A DNA stretch of 64,000 bases from Aphelocoma coerulescens (taxonomy: Eukaryota > Chordata > Aves > Passeriformes > Corvidae), in the NCBI RefSeq assembly GCF_041296385.1, contig NC_091014.1, forward strand, positions 67,828,578-67,892,577. Reading direction: 5' to 3'. The number at the start of each line of letters is the position of its first letter. The stretch's first letter is position 1. Position numbers and translations under genes: made by a program. Shown one piece after another: positions 12,101-27,100 of the stretch. The notes below the pieces were generated by a model. It saw only the letters and a program-made list of their open reading frames with translations. It had not been told where the DNA came from and made no database searches.

Positions 12101-15100
12101 TCAGGATTCACCTACAAGAGAGAAACACGGGGTGCAGGACACTCTGAGACCCTTCATCTCCTTCCTGTACACATCGTTAACCTTCAGATGGTTTGGCTGC
12201 TCCTCTTGCCAAGGGTCGAGGGGCCACAGATCAGTGCAAATCTTTCTGCTGATGTCAGCAAAGACTCAAATTGGGCCGTGTTCTGAAAGTTGCTACAGAT
12301 ACTGCAGTTTGAGGTCACTTAACATTTTTAGGCCTTGTCTCCATCCCTCTCATGCAGCAGCGTGGGTATTACACAGCCTGAATGGTGTTGCATTGGCTCA
12401 GCTCCCCCTTCCCTCAAATCTCAACCCTTAGGCTTCACTTCATGTGCAGTCTCTGGGCTGTACAATAAAATTTCTCTTGGGCAGGAGTTACTTCATAGCT
12501 TAATAGGTGCATTTTCCCATAATACATCCCATAAAGGTGCATTTTTCCCATAAAGCATCAGCTAAAGGACAAGGTGAGAGACGAGAACACCAGCCAGCCT
12601 CCGCCAAGTCCTATGTGCTCTCAGCATAACCACACTTTTTCCCTCAGCTGTAATCAATGCCAGCACAGATCATGCAGAATTGAAGAATGTGAAACACATG
12701 ACCTGATACTCACAAATTTTGTGCATTCTTCAAAGACACTTCCAGACAAAATGCTGCACGATGTTTCTACCATCATCTGCTTCACTATGTTTCCACCACA
12801 CAGTGGAGACATAAAGGTCTGTTCCAGGTTGGGCTTAATATTGTAAGAGACAAGTAGAGATTGCATTAGCCTTGTCTTCAGGACCTTGGGACTCTTCAAA
12901 TTGAAGTTAGAGACTCAATAGCAATTTTTCATGACAAAGGAAATTGTTTCTTTGAGTAAAGTTTCAACTTGTTGTACAACAAACACAGATCCTGTTGCAG
13001 TAGAGCAGATCACCTCCTTGATTTTCTCCAGCTCTTACTAGTACCCTGTAGTTCTAACTCAGGCATTCTGATGACAGGAAGACCCACTGCACCAAACACC
13101 CATCCTGACAAATGATCAGCCACAACTCCTCGGAAGGTCCACCGGACTTAAAAGTATGATCAGACTTCAGCAGACAATACCCAAGGCTGCTGCTGAGTCA
13201 GAACAGCTCAGTAATCTTCCCTCCTCCCATTTAATTCATCTAAGAGAAAGGACTACTAGTACTGACATGGAGTTTAATACAGCAGCATCCTGCAGGTCCT
13301 GTCCTGTGCCTGGAATGAGAAGCTGCCCCTTCTCAGTCTTACCCTGTGGCCTCACTTCTCAGTACTGCAACTTTTTACTGCACTGCAATCAAGTCAAATG
13401 AAAAAAAGTGACATTCAGCAAGGTAATATTGTGGCTATGTCACACTTGCACATAATTAGCAAACTAACCCAAAAGATTTCATGTGATCAAGAATAAATGC
13501 TTCAATGTATTTTTCTGGTAATTTAAATCTTGTAAGAAAAGTTCTAAAAAAGGCTCTCTCCACCCTCCTGTCCCTGATCATTTAGATACATTTTCAAGGA
13601 GAAAAAAAGCATCAGCTGAATGAAATGCTTTGTTTTACAAATGTCAAAACAAGTTGTTTTCAATGTGTTTTCTTGCACATTTCACTTGGAAATTCTTTGG
13701 GCTTTATTTGTCAGCTACATACAAATTTATTATTCAATTTTATTCTTTCAAAACTCTGTGTTTGGAAAACTGGAAGTAGACTTTCATGTGTAATATAATT
13801 AGCATCCCATGTACTAGGACATAGATACTAGGACATAGATAACACTTTCAGAAAGCAGGCACCTTCCCCAAAATTCAGACACAATGATGGTGGCAATAAA
13901 GTTTCCCATCCCCTCCTGTATCCTGCTTTTTCTGTCCAAGCGTTTCCAATTGGAAAATAACAACCGAATGCTCTTTACTAAAAAAAAAAAAAAAAAAAAA
14001 AAAAAAGAGAGAGAGAGAGAGAAAAAAGAGAGAGAGAATCATATAGAAAGAAATTAACCTGTGCATTCCATGGTTTGTAATGGACAGACTAAGATTTGGG
14101 ATCTAGAAATCTGAATAGGGAAAAATGAAATTTTTATCTGAACTCCCCCTGACAGAAAATTACACTTATTTTTTTAAGATTCAACTCTAAAATGAGATTT
14201 CCAGTGATACCTGGATTTCAAGCATCTGGGCTGGATAACTCTAGGAACAGCCTCTATCATAAATATTGGCTGTTTTAACATTCCTCTGAAGCCAGGCAGC
14301 ACACAAGCTTTACATAAGTTTGTGACCTTTACATAAGTTAATTGACTTTTACCAGATTTCAAGAAATAATATTATTTGGCAAAAACATGGGGGAAGGAGT
14401 TAATTTCTACTTATTTTAATCCTTTCAAAGCTCTTTGTCCACTCTTCAGTGATACTGTAACCCACACTAATTAGTTTTCACAGTTCATTCACAATCACCT
14501 TTGCAACATCAGCACAGCGGGAATTAACTTTCCAAGAATTCCCAAAGTCAACTGGATCTACTTCAAGATGTTCACTGCTGCTGGTCAAATCATTGTTTTG
14601 GATTCCATCAAAATTTCCACACAGACCACACACTCGATCCTTGCAGGGAAAGAAACACAGAAAGCATTAATCTTACATCTGTAGGCCAGCTTAGGGTTTT
14701 GTTAAGAAGTCTTTTTAGCCTGGTACTTTAATGCCATGAGGTTTAAAACCTGAATTACCCACAGCCTTGCCAAGCCCACTAAGACAGACACAGTCTTCTC
14801 CCAGAGAATGTGTCGCTCCCATTCCCACTCTGGCTTTGCTGAAAGCAGGACCATGCTGTCTCCAAGGGCTCCAGAAAGCAGGACTGCTCTAATCAGCACT
14901 GCCTGGTGGCTCTGTTTGGAGTGTGTCCCTACAATCCCATTATATTTTTGGAGATCGCTGCTCTATCCCCATCACCAGTAAATCTGGCTCCTTACGCTGC
15001 TTTTCTTGAGTGCAGAAGAAATCACTCAAGGCATGGTTATTCTGAGGCCCCACACCACCCATCCTTTCTGTCATAGCTCATCTCCAATGACCCAGGACTT

Positions 15101-18100
15101 GCCCCTTATAGCTGAACTACCAGGAAAATAAGGCAGTCCTGCAGTATTACCAAACAACCCCTCAATTTTAAAGCAAGTGCCTAATATTCCGTGGAAATGT
15201 ACATTAAAAAAAAAAAAAAAGCTGTTCCCCAGGGACAGGTTAAGTGCATTCTTTAGTGAGAATAAAAAGTAAAGCAAAAAAAGACTTACTTTGAAATTGC
15301 CTTTTAAGGTAACAGAGACTCCCATGGCCAGGTCCCAGGTCACACTGATGCTTTTGCCCAGTAAAATGATGTAATAACGGCCAGATTTGATGACATCTAA
15401 ATTTTCATTTTCACCCCTAGGAGGTACCCTGATGTTTACCTGAATGAGAGAAGCACATTGTGCTATCAGCAGTCTCTATTATTATTATTTAAGGTAGGTG
15501 ATTTTCCCAGTGGGACACATTAACAGGTGCTTCCAAACATGCTGTTCTCCAGAGAGTTTCCATGCGCTATCCAGATGCTCCAGAGAAAACCAGAAATTTG
15601 GGATACAAGTACAGTATTTCAATTTCATCCCATTTCCAAAGTTTTTGGATGTGGTCCCAGGGTATAACACACAGATGCCAACACATGAAGCAGGGCTGAT
15701 AAAGACAATTATCTTTTTCATCAGAAAATTATATACTCAATTAATTACAAGTTTAGTATTGGTCACTGGTTCACTGAAGAATTAACATTGGTTTGGGCTT
15801 TTTTTATTTCAGCTTTTTAGGAAACTTAACAATTCTGTCCTTCTGGTTCAAGTGTAATGGGAACTGGGAGAACCACACAGTATCAGTGGCCCCTGAAAGA
15901 ACATAGTCTGATTCTGGAGTCGGGAAAGACCTTATTCCCAACCAACTACATCACCATGAAAAATCCAGAAAGATTCCTTTCAGTGTCTATTCATTTTTTC
16001 CCATCACTTTCCCTTCCCCTGTGTGCCTCTTTCCATCTGGCTTCAAATTCACTGCCTCCAGCTACTAAGAATTTAAGAGATTAATTTAAAATGCTCTCTT
16101 TCACACCATAATCCCCTTTCAATGGGAACTCTAATAGGATTATTAACCACATTTGGAAAAAAAAGTCTGGCATGGCTGTTACTTTCAGCACCATTAATGC
16201 ATTAACTGCTTAGTTGTGGAAGAGGCAGATGAAAACTTTCAGTCAGTACAAATAGCAATTAAAGTAAGGGAGAAAGGAGAGCCCAGAAACCATTCACCCA
16301 CTCCCCTACTTTAAAGACAAAATATTTCCTTATCCCACTATTCTTTCTTGCTCAATTCAGTAAGAGCTCAGCACTGTTAATTCAATTCTTTTCATCTCTG
16401 AGTTATCATCAGAAACTTTTATCCCAGAGAAGACAGTTCATATCTTCCACGGATCTCCTAAAGAAGGCCTTCAATGCCTTTAGGGAAGATATTAACAGAT
16501 ATTTTGGAGACTGAATGCTCCTCCTATGCCCACCACATTACTACACAGTATAGTCACTTGACCACTTAAAATTCTAGAACAGCCTTTGTCTTTCCAAATT
16601 CAGAGGGTTCCAAAAAACAGAAGAGGACAAAGTTGAGCTGGGAGGTTGACCTAAATTACAGAATTTTTATGTTTATGGAGGCTTTTTGCCCAACCATGAA
16701 GTCATAAACTTTTGACCTTGCAAACCTGGAGATTTGTTTCAGAAAAGCAAAAATTTCTTTTTTTTTAAATGTCAGCCAGAACTGTAACATGCAGATACTT
16801 CAATTTTTACCCCATTTACCTAAAAGTAGAAGCTGTTCTCAAAACATATCATCTTAAAACAATGTTAATTGGAAACATTTTAATGGCCAAAAAAATATCC
16901 GATTCTTCTGCTTGCTTCTAAGGATTCTTATGGAAAAAGAGTGTAAAAAGTCACCACTGAATGGGATTTTGCCTAGGAGTCTTCATATCAGTTGTTTTTC
17001 CTTGATCTCTCTTTTTGGTTCTTGTTATTTCTAAGCAAACCTGCTCTCGATATTATTACATTGAGCCTTAAACTCTCTAAAAAGCTAGAAATTCACTCAG
17101 GGTCATGTGGTGTAAAATAGATCTAGCTCTTGCAAGGACAGGCTCTCTCAGGAACTAAACACCCTCTGATGCTGGAGCTGCTGGATGCCTAAATCACCTG
17201 CTGTTTTCTTCTGGTCCTTTCTTACATGTCCAAAGGGAATCACAACTTTTCTGAAAATCTGTCACCTAAAGAAGCTTTCAGACAAAATCCAGCTCAATGG
17301 AATGATCCCTGCACTGCTACTCACCCTCACCCACGCAGGGGATTGTGTAGCATAGAAGTAAAGAATTGGATAACCATTATGTCTTGTGTTCATTCCTGCA
17401 GCACCCAAAGGCCTGCATGGATCCTATGCTGTCAAGGTGCACTGCACAGACACCTTTAATAAAGGTCATGTTTTTGTGCTCCTGCCAAGGTCAGGGACAA
17501 TTCACAGGCAATTCCAAACCTGGTACAGCTTTATCTCTTAACCCAAAACAAGGCAAATGTAGAGTGGTTTGACTTTCCCTGGGAACATTCTTGCAAATCT
17601 CTGGTCCAGATGCCAGCTCAAAGCACAGGACTTCTGAAAAGGGAGCAATTGAAACAATAATCCACTGCAGCTCTGCAATGGTTGAGCTCACAGACGGCCT
17701 GAATTGTTGCAGTGCTCAAGGCAAAGGGCTGAACTCTGCCCTCTGGAAAGCTCATTTCCAGGTGGGAAGGGGCATGGAAGGTGGAAGTGATTCTTGGTCA
17801 ATTCTTCCATGTTTGTCAGCAGGAAAAGGAAGGAAAAAGAAGAATAGAGTCATGTGGATAGTCAGTCTAGCAATTTAACAGAGAAAAAGACAGCTGACAT
17901 TTCAGTATCAGCTTGTTTGAGCTGTGACTTTTTTTTGTTGTGCATGTGTGCTCAGTCCTTCAGATTGCTAAATCAGCTCTGGTGTTTTACTAGCCATGAG
18001 TCAGTCATTTCTTAGCCCTTCCTTGCACTTCATGTTGCTGGAAACAGGCTTTGACAAGCCATGTTTAGAAAGAGTCTGGGGCCCCCAATATATGAAGGAC

Positions 18101-21100
18101 ATGGAGTTGCTGGAATGAGTCCAGAGGAGGCCACCAAGATGCTCAGAGGGCTGGAGTAGCTCTGCCATGAAAATGGACTGAAACAGTGGGGATTGTTCAG
18201 CCTGAAGAGAAGGCTCCAGGGTGACCTTACTGTGGCCTTCCAGTAGCTAAAGGCACTGCAAAAGAACTGGACAGAGACTATTCACAAGGGTCTGGAGTGA
18301 CAGGACAAGGGGCAATGGCTTCACACTGACAGAGAGCAGGTTTAGATTGGATATTAGGATGAAATTGTTCCCTGTGAGAGTGGTGAGGCCCTGGCACAGG
18401 TTTCCCAGAGAAGCTGTGGCTGCCCCATCCCTGGAAGTGTTCCAGGCCAGGCTGGATGGGGCTCTGAGCAACCTGGGATAGTGGAAGGCATCCTGCCCAT
18501 GGCAGGGGAGTAGAACTAGGTAATCTTTCAGGTCCCTTCCAACACAAACCACTCTATGATTATCTGAGATAAACTGGTTGGCATCAAGCAGAAATACCAA
18601 AACAGCATTTTACCTCTGGAAGCAAAATGGATAAATATAATCCTGCTAGTCTGTTCATTTTATGATCAAGAACCCCTGAGTGTGAGGTCATTCATGCCTC
18701 ATTTTACTGAACAATCTGAAATTCTTTTCCCAAAAAAATAGGAAAGAAAGAAAAAAAGAGTACATACGTTTCCATTAAACAGTTCTATTTCCCCTCCTTC
18801 ATACATAATGACAACCCTCTTGGTGCACTTTTCTCCAGTGAAGCCACAACCTTCATTTAAAATGAGTATCTGGAACGTTCCAGAGTCACCCTTGCAGAAA
18901 TCCTATCAGATAAAAAAATAAATGAGTCAGTAATGTGGAGTATTTGAAAAACACATACAGGGAAAAACACAGAGAAGAAAGAAGCCTCAATCAACAGTGT
19001 GTAATCTGTGGTCAATAGGATATACATTGGCATGCCAAGTGTTCCCATATTCATTTAGTTTGTGCTTAGCACTGATACTCATGTGGTCCATCCCTTAAAG
19101 AGTGAGGCACACTCTGCCAGTGACACACACATGCATAATTTGGAGAGTATTCTTTGGAAGGGAGAAGCCACAATACTACAGTACCTGTGATATTAAAGAT
19201 GTATGATGGGCACAGTGTACATCTGAATACACAGCTTAATGTATTGATTTTCTTTTAAATCCAATATTTCTGAGATCCTCTAAGACTTCATGATACATTT
19301 CTATGATAACTCATATCTCTTAGATTCTTTTTTTTTTTTTTTTTTTTGGTTGTGTTCAATTTTTTCAGTACTCACCTTTTAAGGGAAAGGCCCTGTGTGG
19401 AGTTCTTTGTGTCTGTCATTTAAGGAAAACAGATCTAAATTCCATTTTTAGTAGTTTTGTAGTAATGTATGGTACTGCTGCCCTTAAGACCTTTACACAG
19501 AGCTCTCACTAGTGGCAGAGCAATCACTCCTCAAAGGTAATCCAGCTGGCATCAAGGTGGGAGCATATTTCAAAGACCAAGGCAGAGGCAGGTTGATCAC
19601 ACCTTCCTGCCTAAGGAGAACTGCAAGGAGGATTGTGCCTCATGAGGACTCTGTGGGGAAAATAGTAGCTCACCCAAGAAACACATCACACTGTAACTGC
19701 AGAATATTGTTGTTACCCATCAGCAGTGAACCCATCTAGTTCTAGACCAAATTTTCAGATAAATCCTTGTTTGCACAGACATTTCTAAATACATGATAAT
19801 TTGCATGTAGACATGCCTTTATCTTAGTTAACTCCAAATTCTGGCTGCTTCCACAAATCAAAAGTTGAGTTTAGTGTGCTCTACCTTTATCCCCCTTTCC
19901 TCCTTGCTGTGAGGAAAATGGATATTGTCAGTGGACTCCAAGCAGGTGGTACATGGAACAGAACATGGACCATGCAGAAGGGAACGAGCTGAGCCTGTGC
20001 TCTGGGGGCATTTAGGGAAGGTTCACTGAGCATTCCCTGCCTCACTCAGCCAGACAGCAAGCTACCACTCCAGGATAAAAAAAAGAAAAGGAGGAAAAGT
20101 TGATTTATGGATATCCAGAATTCCATTTTAGAGATGAGATTCCGACCTCTCTGTACCGAGGTGCTCTCATAAGGTTCACGACAACCAGCTGGACACGTGA
20201 CAGCCTGATTTCTACAGAACACAACACACTCTTCAAAGTTCTCAAGACACTTGTCTCATCTCCAAATACACTAATAAGCTCTATTCTCCTCTACAATACA
20301 TCTGGCTAAGTAATTAGAAATACTTTACTGTGATTTATCCAAACACTGGGCTTCTCACCCGGTGTAAAACTCTTCATATGATCAGGCAGCTTTAGCATTT
20401 GACATGCTCTTACCTGAGCTAACACATATTGGCAGTTTCCTGGAAACTTGTATTTCAGTCCATCAAATGTCAAGTAATGAGCTGTACCAATAGCAGTGCA
20501 GGTGCCATCACACAGATTTTTGGTGCACTCCCACTTCCTGCCCTGGCACACGCTGTAACAGAGAAAAGGAGGCAGTGACAGTTGTCCTTATCTCAATGTA
20601 AATAAGGAGCAAGAGAAGGCAAAGTGCTTTAGGCAACGTGAAAGTGCTACAGTCTCTGCTTCTAGGAGCTTTCTACCACCAGATAAGATACTCTCTCATT
20701 AGCATAAATTAGCATACGTTAGCAGTGGGTGTATAAATCCAGACAGTGCATTAAGATTAAACGAATAAGGGATGGGTTTCTCTGTTTCTTACAAGCTGCA
20801 TGTAGGACTCTGCGTGGTTTGAATTTCCCTGTTACAAAATAGGTCAGGATAGAGCCTGCTGGAGTATTCTTTTATACTAGAATTTTATTTAGGATATGCT
20901 GCTCTGCTCCAAGTACCCTTTCAGCAAAACAGAGCATCCACCACTATTGCCCTTTTCCAGAGGTATCCTGGAGAACCACAACCTCGCTACAGAAGCTGCA
21001 GGTATGAAAGGGGAGCTTTCCCTTGACATCCACAGGCTTTTGATCAGTGAAATAAACTGATTTGCTAACTAGCAAAAGACTGAGCAAATACAATAAAAAC

Positions 21101-24100
21101 CAAAATCAGTGGAGACTTAGAATACCATTTGACACAATATCTAATTATATTAATTTAATAATTAATAAGCAATCTGTGCCTGGAGGATGGCAAAACATTC
21201 ATCCACTAAATGCTCCATGAATGCAGAGGGACATCATCACTGCCCCAGGAATTTTCTAATCAAGCTCTATGAGGGCAGGGAAAGAGGAATTCTACCCATG
21301 CTTTACAGACATAAAAACTCAAGGATAAAAAACTTGAAGTACTTTCCCAAGATGAAATTGCTACCCAAAGGAAAAACCGGGCACTGAACTGAGTTCTCTA
21401 ATAACAACATTTCACATTCTAATAAATATCATGCAAGACATTTTCTTCAAAGAATGAAATTTCAGTAGCATGAAACCTATTGCCCCCTCTCCTCTATGAA
21501 TTCTCTGCTAGCAGTTAGACAAGAGCAAGATTTTGTAAATACATGCATGGATAGATCATAAGGTACGTGGGGTAGTTAAATTCAGATTAGCAAATTTCTG
21601 CTGTGCACTGCTCCACAAGTGTGACTCCAAAATTTTCATTGCACTCCACATTGAATTCCCAATACATTGCATAACAGAAGGTTTGCCACTGGCTTAGGCT
21701 TGGAGACATTCCGTTGTTCATGAATTAGGGTCTCCCATATGTCAAGTCAGATGCAAACGCCAAATCTGACACCTCTGGTTCATATATTGCCTTTGCAGGT
21801 GTTCACATCTGGCTAAGAACAAGTGAGAATGAGAACTCCTGCAACAGCAGTACAAAAAGCAGAAACAAAAGAAAAGGAAGATCTCGACCTCCAAAATGCA
21901 GACTCTCAATCCTTATTAATTCTCAAAGCAATAGTAATTTCCTATATCACTTTCTAAATGACATTTGACTTGATATTTGCTGAGAACTATCAGGAAACTT
22001 TTCAAAGTCACATAGTTCAAAAAAGCCCTGGTGACATTTTTTGAAGGGACCTTATTTCCAATTTTACTTTCAAATTCATAAAAAACACCTAAAATGTGAG
22101 GAAGAACTTTTTATCAGTGAGAAAAAGCCTGATTTCTAACATTTCCTCAACCCTAATATTGATGATAATTCTATATATTTGAGGAAATATCATTTACAGT
22201 GGCACTGCCATAATTATTTGGGTAGCTACAAGAATGAAGCAACATGGTTATGATTATTTTAAGATCAAATATTATAAGAATGATTGAAAATAAAAAGTCT
22301 GATCATGGTTATTGTGAGGAATCTTGCAAACTTCTCAACACTGAAGGTTTTTACACTGTACTTTTCTTGTTTCAATAACATTTTCATGGTGCCTGTTTTT
22401 CAGCTGGGTCACTTTTACCTACAGGCAATGTAAGCAGGTTATAGAATATGTATCTAGACAAAATCATCAACTTCTCCTCCATCTTTTCAAGCCTATTTTT
22501 CCCCAGGTTTAATTACAGTACATGGATTCACAATGTTATATGTGGCTGCAAAGGAAGGAAATGAAACAAAACACTGGGAGGTCAGTATTTCCATATAAAA
22601 CCTTAATCCAAGGCTAACTTACACTAGTTAGGAGCGGTCCCACTAGTTAAAAAACGCAAAACTTGAAAATCACTGCTATTCAAAGATCAATGTACCAACC
22701 AAAAGTCAACCCCTGGACTCTGCAGTGGTGCTGATTTCTCTGACCCAGCTCTGCCCAGTCATACAGAGGATGACAAACATTGCTCCTGGGCTTGCCACAG
22801 AGCTGGGCAGGGATATTTTGGGTAGAATGCATGACATATTCTCAAGAATGAGTTCAAAAAACCCCCGGAATTTTCACACTGTTGGTGGCTGAAGGTCCTA
22901 CATCCTGGATTCGTGGAGCTCTCAAGGAAAGGGCCACCATTCCCCCCACAAACACATGGAAAGCAAAGCCCCTCCAGTGCAGCCAACCTGCTGTGCAGGA
23001 GAAGCCAAGAGTGGCCCACTGTAGTTTACCAAAGGCTGTGCTGAGGGCTTCCCTCCATGCAAACTGAGCAGCCTAGAACTCCCTTTTGAACCTATAAATC
23101 CTTTTTCAGCAACCAAACAGGGTAAGGGCGAAAGACAGCAGGATAAGGGTGAAAGACACAGAGTACTTACTTTTTTCTTCTAAGAAAGTACCAGTTTTCC
23201 ATCTGTTTTCATCTTTTTTTAATGTATCAATGGACAGAGCACTCTTTTGAGATATAAGATGTCGACCCTGTCTCTTCCTAATTCTTTATCATTTGCCTAA
23301 AAAGCTCCTATCATATTATAGCTGGTGCATCACATCCTTTCTGGCTGAAAAGGGCTGACTTGAAGGGCCTCAGACAGCCCAAAAGAAAAGGGAAACATGA
23401 CAGAAAAGCCTAGTGACAAAGCCCAGGCTCCATTCCTCCCACTCCAAAGCATATAGATCCTAAATTGTTATCTTGTGTTGCAAAATCCTCTATCTAGTGC
23501 CTCCAGAGGAGTTGCACAGATACAACTATTTGTAGGGCACCAGGTAGAGGTTGCCAGACATTGCAAGGAATTTTGTTGGATCTTTGTGCAACATGCAAAG
23601 GGAATGTGCTGTCTGTGCATACTACACCGCAAAAACTGGCTTTCTATAAAACAGATCTGTTAAGCAGACAATATTTGGTGCTATCAGAAACCCAGCAGGC
23701 CCCCTAAAGAGAAAAACACCCTTCCAGTGGCTCACCAGGTGTTGCAGTCCTTAGTCACTGTCTCTCCCTTGGAATATTCTCTTCCATTGTGGAAGCACGG
23801 GCACCTCTCAGGAGCAACACACTTGTTTTCATGTCGCACCTAAGCAGAAAATATAATTTGTCACCACATGGGGCTGTTGGTACATGGCCATATGCAGGGT
23901 GAGCAAGCAGCCAGGAGCAAGCACAGAACGTGTGGGTGAAAAATAAAAGGTTGGAAAGAATAAAAGAAAGGATGAAGGCTATCCAAGGTAAGAAAGGTAC
24001 AGTACTACTAATACTTTTAACCATTAACATAAGTAGAGCTGTAGGTACATAAATCACAGTATTATGAGTACACAAATCACAGCTTGCTCCCACCATCTCG

Positions 24101-27100
24101 AGCTGCTGGAAGAATAGATGACATTATAGCAGAACATCACAATGAGAAGGTTCAGGATGAAGTGAGGATAAAACCAGGCTAACCTGAATATGGAGAGCAT
24201 ATTATAGGTGAATAGCTTCTCACACCCAACAAACTGGGAAAGGGCCTACTAGAAAAGCAGACAAAGGGCCCAGATGGACTAAAAATGGGAATAGGAACAC
24301 TGAGGAGGAGACCAGAAGACACAGCACCTAACCCACCCACGTGCAAATGCAGGTGCTGTTGCTACAGACAACAGCCCCTTAACAAAGCCAATCCTCTATC
24401 AACTCGCCTCTGAAAATTGCAGTAATCACTCACTTTCTTTCAAATCCCTATTTATTTCCTGGAAGACAGGATAAATATCAGTCCACTTGAGGTATTATTC
24501 TGCTCTCTCTGCAGCAGGCCCTGTTGCTGGGAAATAGGACATTATGTTCTACCCATATTTTCAGTTTCACCCTTCTGATCTGAGTTTTCCTTTGTATGAC
24601 AACAAATCATTTGTCCCACTTAAACAAAAAAAAAAGAAAGAAAAACAAACCAAAAAGCTACAACCAAAGAAAAACAAGTAATGCCTTTAGACTATTCTGT
24701 TTTTCCATTCCTTTTCTGTTTTCTTTTTCTGTGATTACTTTCCATTTTGAAGACCCCCAGTTTTAGAGAATCAAACACAACCAAAGCTGGCTATGCTGAC
24801 TTTTCACTCAATAGCAGTTCTGGCAAAGCCAGGATAGGTTTGGCTCTTGTTTCATGGAATACCTAAATGGAGAGCCCTTCCCCTTCTTCTCATTCAAAAG
24901 TCACAAAATATCACCTTCCCACTTTAAACTCTCTCTGCAAAATCATTAAAATAGTTTCTTTTTTACCATTAAATAAGGGCCAATGAGATCAATGTAGTCT
25001 GAATGCCAGGTTAATAAAGAAGAACAGCTTTGCCTTTTCCTATGGGGACCTAGAACTGCCACATGGAGCAACTCATTAAAAAAGATTTCTCAGCCCAGAG
25101 ACCCTTCCTTCATACTCAGCTCCATGTGTACTGTGGCTTATGGAGAGCTGCATTATGCCAAATAAAATCACTTCCATAGAAGCAAGATGGAAACAAAGAA
25201 ATGCTTTTCTAGATAATGGAGCTGCAGCTCTGCCTTCACCTTTACAGAGGATGGTGAGAAAACAATCCAGAGAAGACCAGAAAGAAGAGTTTAATACCAT
25301 CTTTTCTTCCTTTCTGGTGGCATTTAGGAAAAAAGCAGGAACATGACCTCATACTCATGGCTACATTTCTGAATTTTTTCAGAGTGTTCAGCAAAACAGT
25401 TCACAATACACTTGAGGGCTTGCCTCTGGATACAAAACTTGGGATTAGACATCTGGTTAGTAAAAGGAGAATTAGAACTTCTTCTCCTTGCTCCCTAAAA
25501 ACTGGTATAAATTGGTATTTGTATTTCTATCACAATTAGAGCAACAGCTGCTAATCTACCACTAAAGAGGGAAGAGCACCTTGTCTGAACACCAGAGTGG
25601 GTAGGTGAGATTCAGCAAGCAGGACATAAAAACCCAAAGCAGACTTCGACCAGAAGAATGATCATTTTCTCTACAAAACCCTATGAATTATGATTTTGTT
25701 ATCAGTAACACACAATCCACTGGGCCTATTAACACCCCATCCAAAAGCTGGGGCACATGTGGCAGCCTGATGCCATGCTGCACTACAAGGACCATGTGGT
25801 GCACTACAAGGACCATGTGGTGCACTACAAGGACCATGTGGTGCACTACAAGGCCGGGAGCACTATTCACAAGCAGCTGGATTTTCTGTGGAAGTCTCTT
25901 GATCCATCAATAGACTGCAGTTAATACAGGAGATTTAGCAGCCCTAAGTGCTTGAGATGACAGGAGGCAGCAGCACTGGGGAGGCAACCACGACAAGACA
26001 TAGGTTTGTAATGAAAACAGCTGCTGTTTGCACCATTAAATGCCCTTAGGATTACAAGTGGTTGGCTAACAGCTAAGGATTCTCCCATTACTTGGGGATC
26101 AAACAGGAAGGTCCATCATTTCCTTGCTCTGTCTTATTAATTGCTAAACCTTAAAAAATCTTGCAAAAGGAAGGACAATTTACAGGTTTCAGAACCTTTA
26201 AGACTCTCCTTATCCACACTCATAAGAGGTGATTGTCCCATTCTGCTCTGCGCTGGTGCAACCTCACCTTGAGTCCTGGAGGCAGTTTTGGGAAGCACAA
26301 TATAAGAATCTAAAGCTGTCAGAGAGTGTCCAAAGGAGGTTACAAAGATGGTGAAGGGCCTGGAGGGGAAGCCACATGAGGAGTGGCTGAGGTCACTTGG
26401 TCTGTTCAGCTGGAGGAGACTGAGGCCAGAGCTCACAGCAGTTCTGCAGCTTCCTCACAAGGGGAAGAGGAGGGGCAGGCACTGAGCTCTGCTCTGTGTG
26501 ACTAGGGACAGGACCCGAGGGAAGGGCTGGAGCTATGTCAGGGGAGGGGTTACGTTGGATTTTAGGAAGTTTCCTTCTCCCAGAGGGTGGTGGGGCACTG
26601 AACAGGCTCCCCAGGGAATGGTCACAGCCCCAAGGCTCCAGGAATGTTTGGATGCTCTCAGGGATGCACAGGGTGGGATTGTTGGGGTGTCTGTGCAGGG
26701 CCAGGAGCTGGGCTGGATGATCCTTCTGGGTCCCCTCCAAGTCAGGAGATTCTGTGGTCCTGAAATCCAAATCAATGAGCCTAAACTTTGAACTCTCTTG
26801 GTCAACGCAATTTGATGAGTACCCCTCTGTCAAGGGAAGCTCAGACATGGCTCTGTTCCACCTGGCACACCTGTGGATTTCAGTGGAAAGTCAACCAAAG
26901 GTATAAAGGAACGTGGCATTAAGTAAAGGAAGTGGCTCAGATTAGAACCCAATAGCTAATAGGCTTTAGAATAAGAGACTGGTTTGGAGTAGAAGGGACC
27001 TTAAAGATCACCCAGTTCCATGAAGAGGGACACCTTCCACCAGACCAGGTTGCTCAGAACCCCATCCAACCTGGCCTTGGACACTCCCAGGGGTGGGGCA

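Larger units (their letters stand above)
12819..14498 (-). other. VWF: VWF intron 23
   Basis: A 1.7 kb intron with a 14-bp tandem duplication (13812-13839) and a long A run followed by GA repeats (13980-14037). No mobile element is recognised beyond these. Confidence 0.75.

Noticed and set aside
25780..25853. CRISPR-like array
   Set aside because: Units are directly adjacent with no spacers and the genome is vertebrate; it is a minisatellite.
26393..26848. 151-codon minus-strand frame
   Set aside because: It is antisense to a CR1 fragment and carries no known domain.
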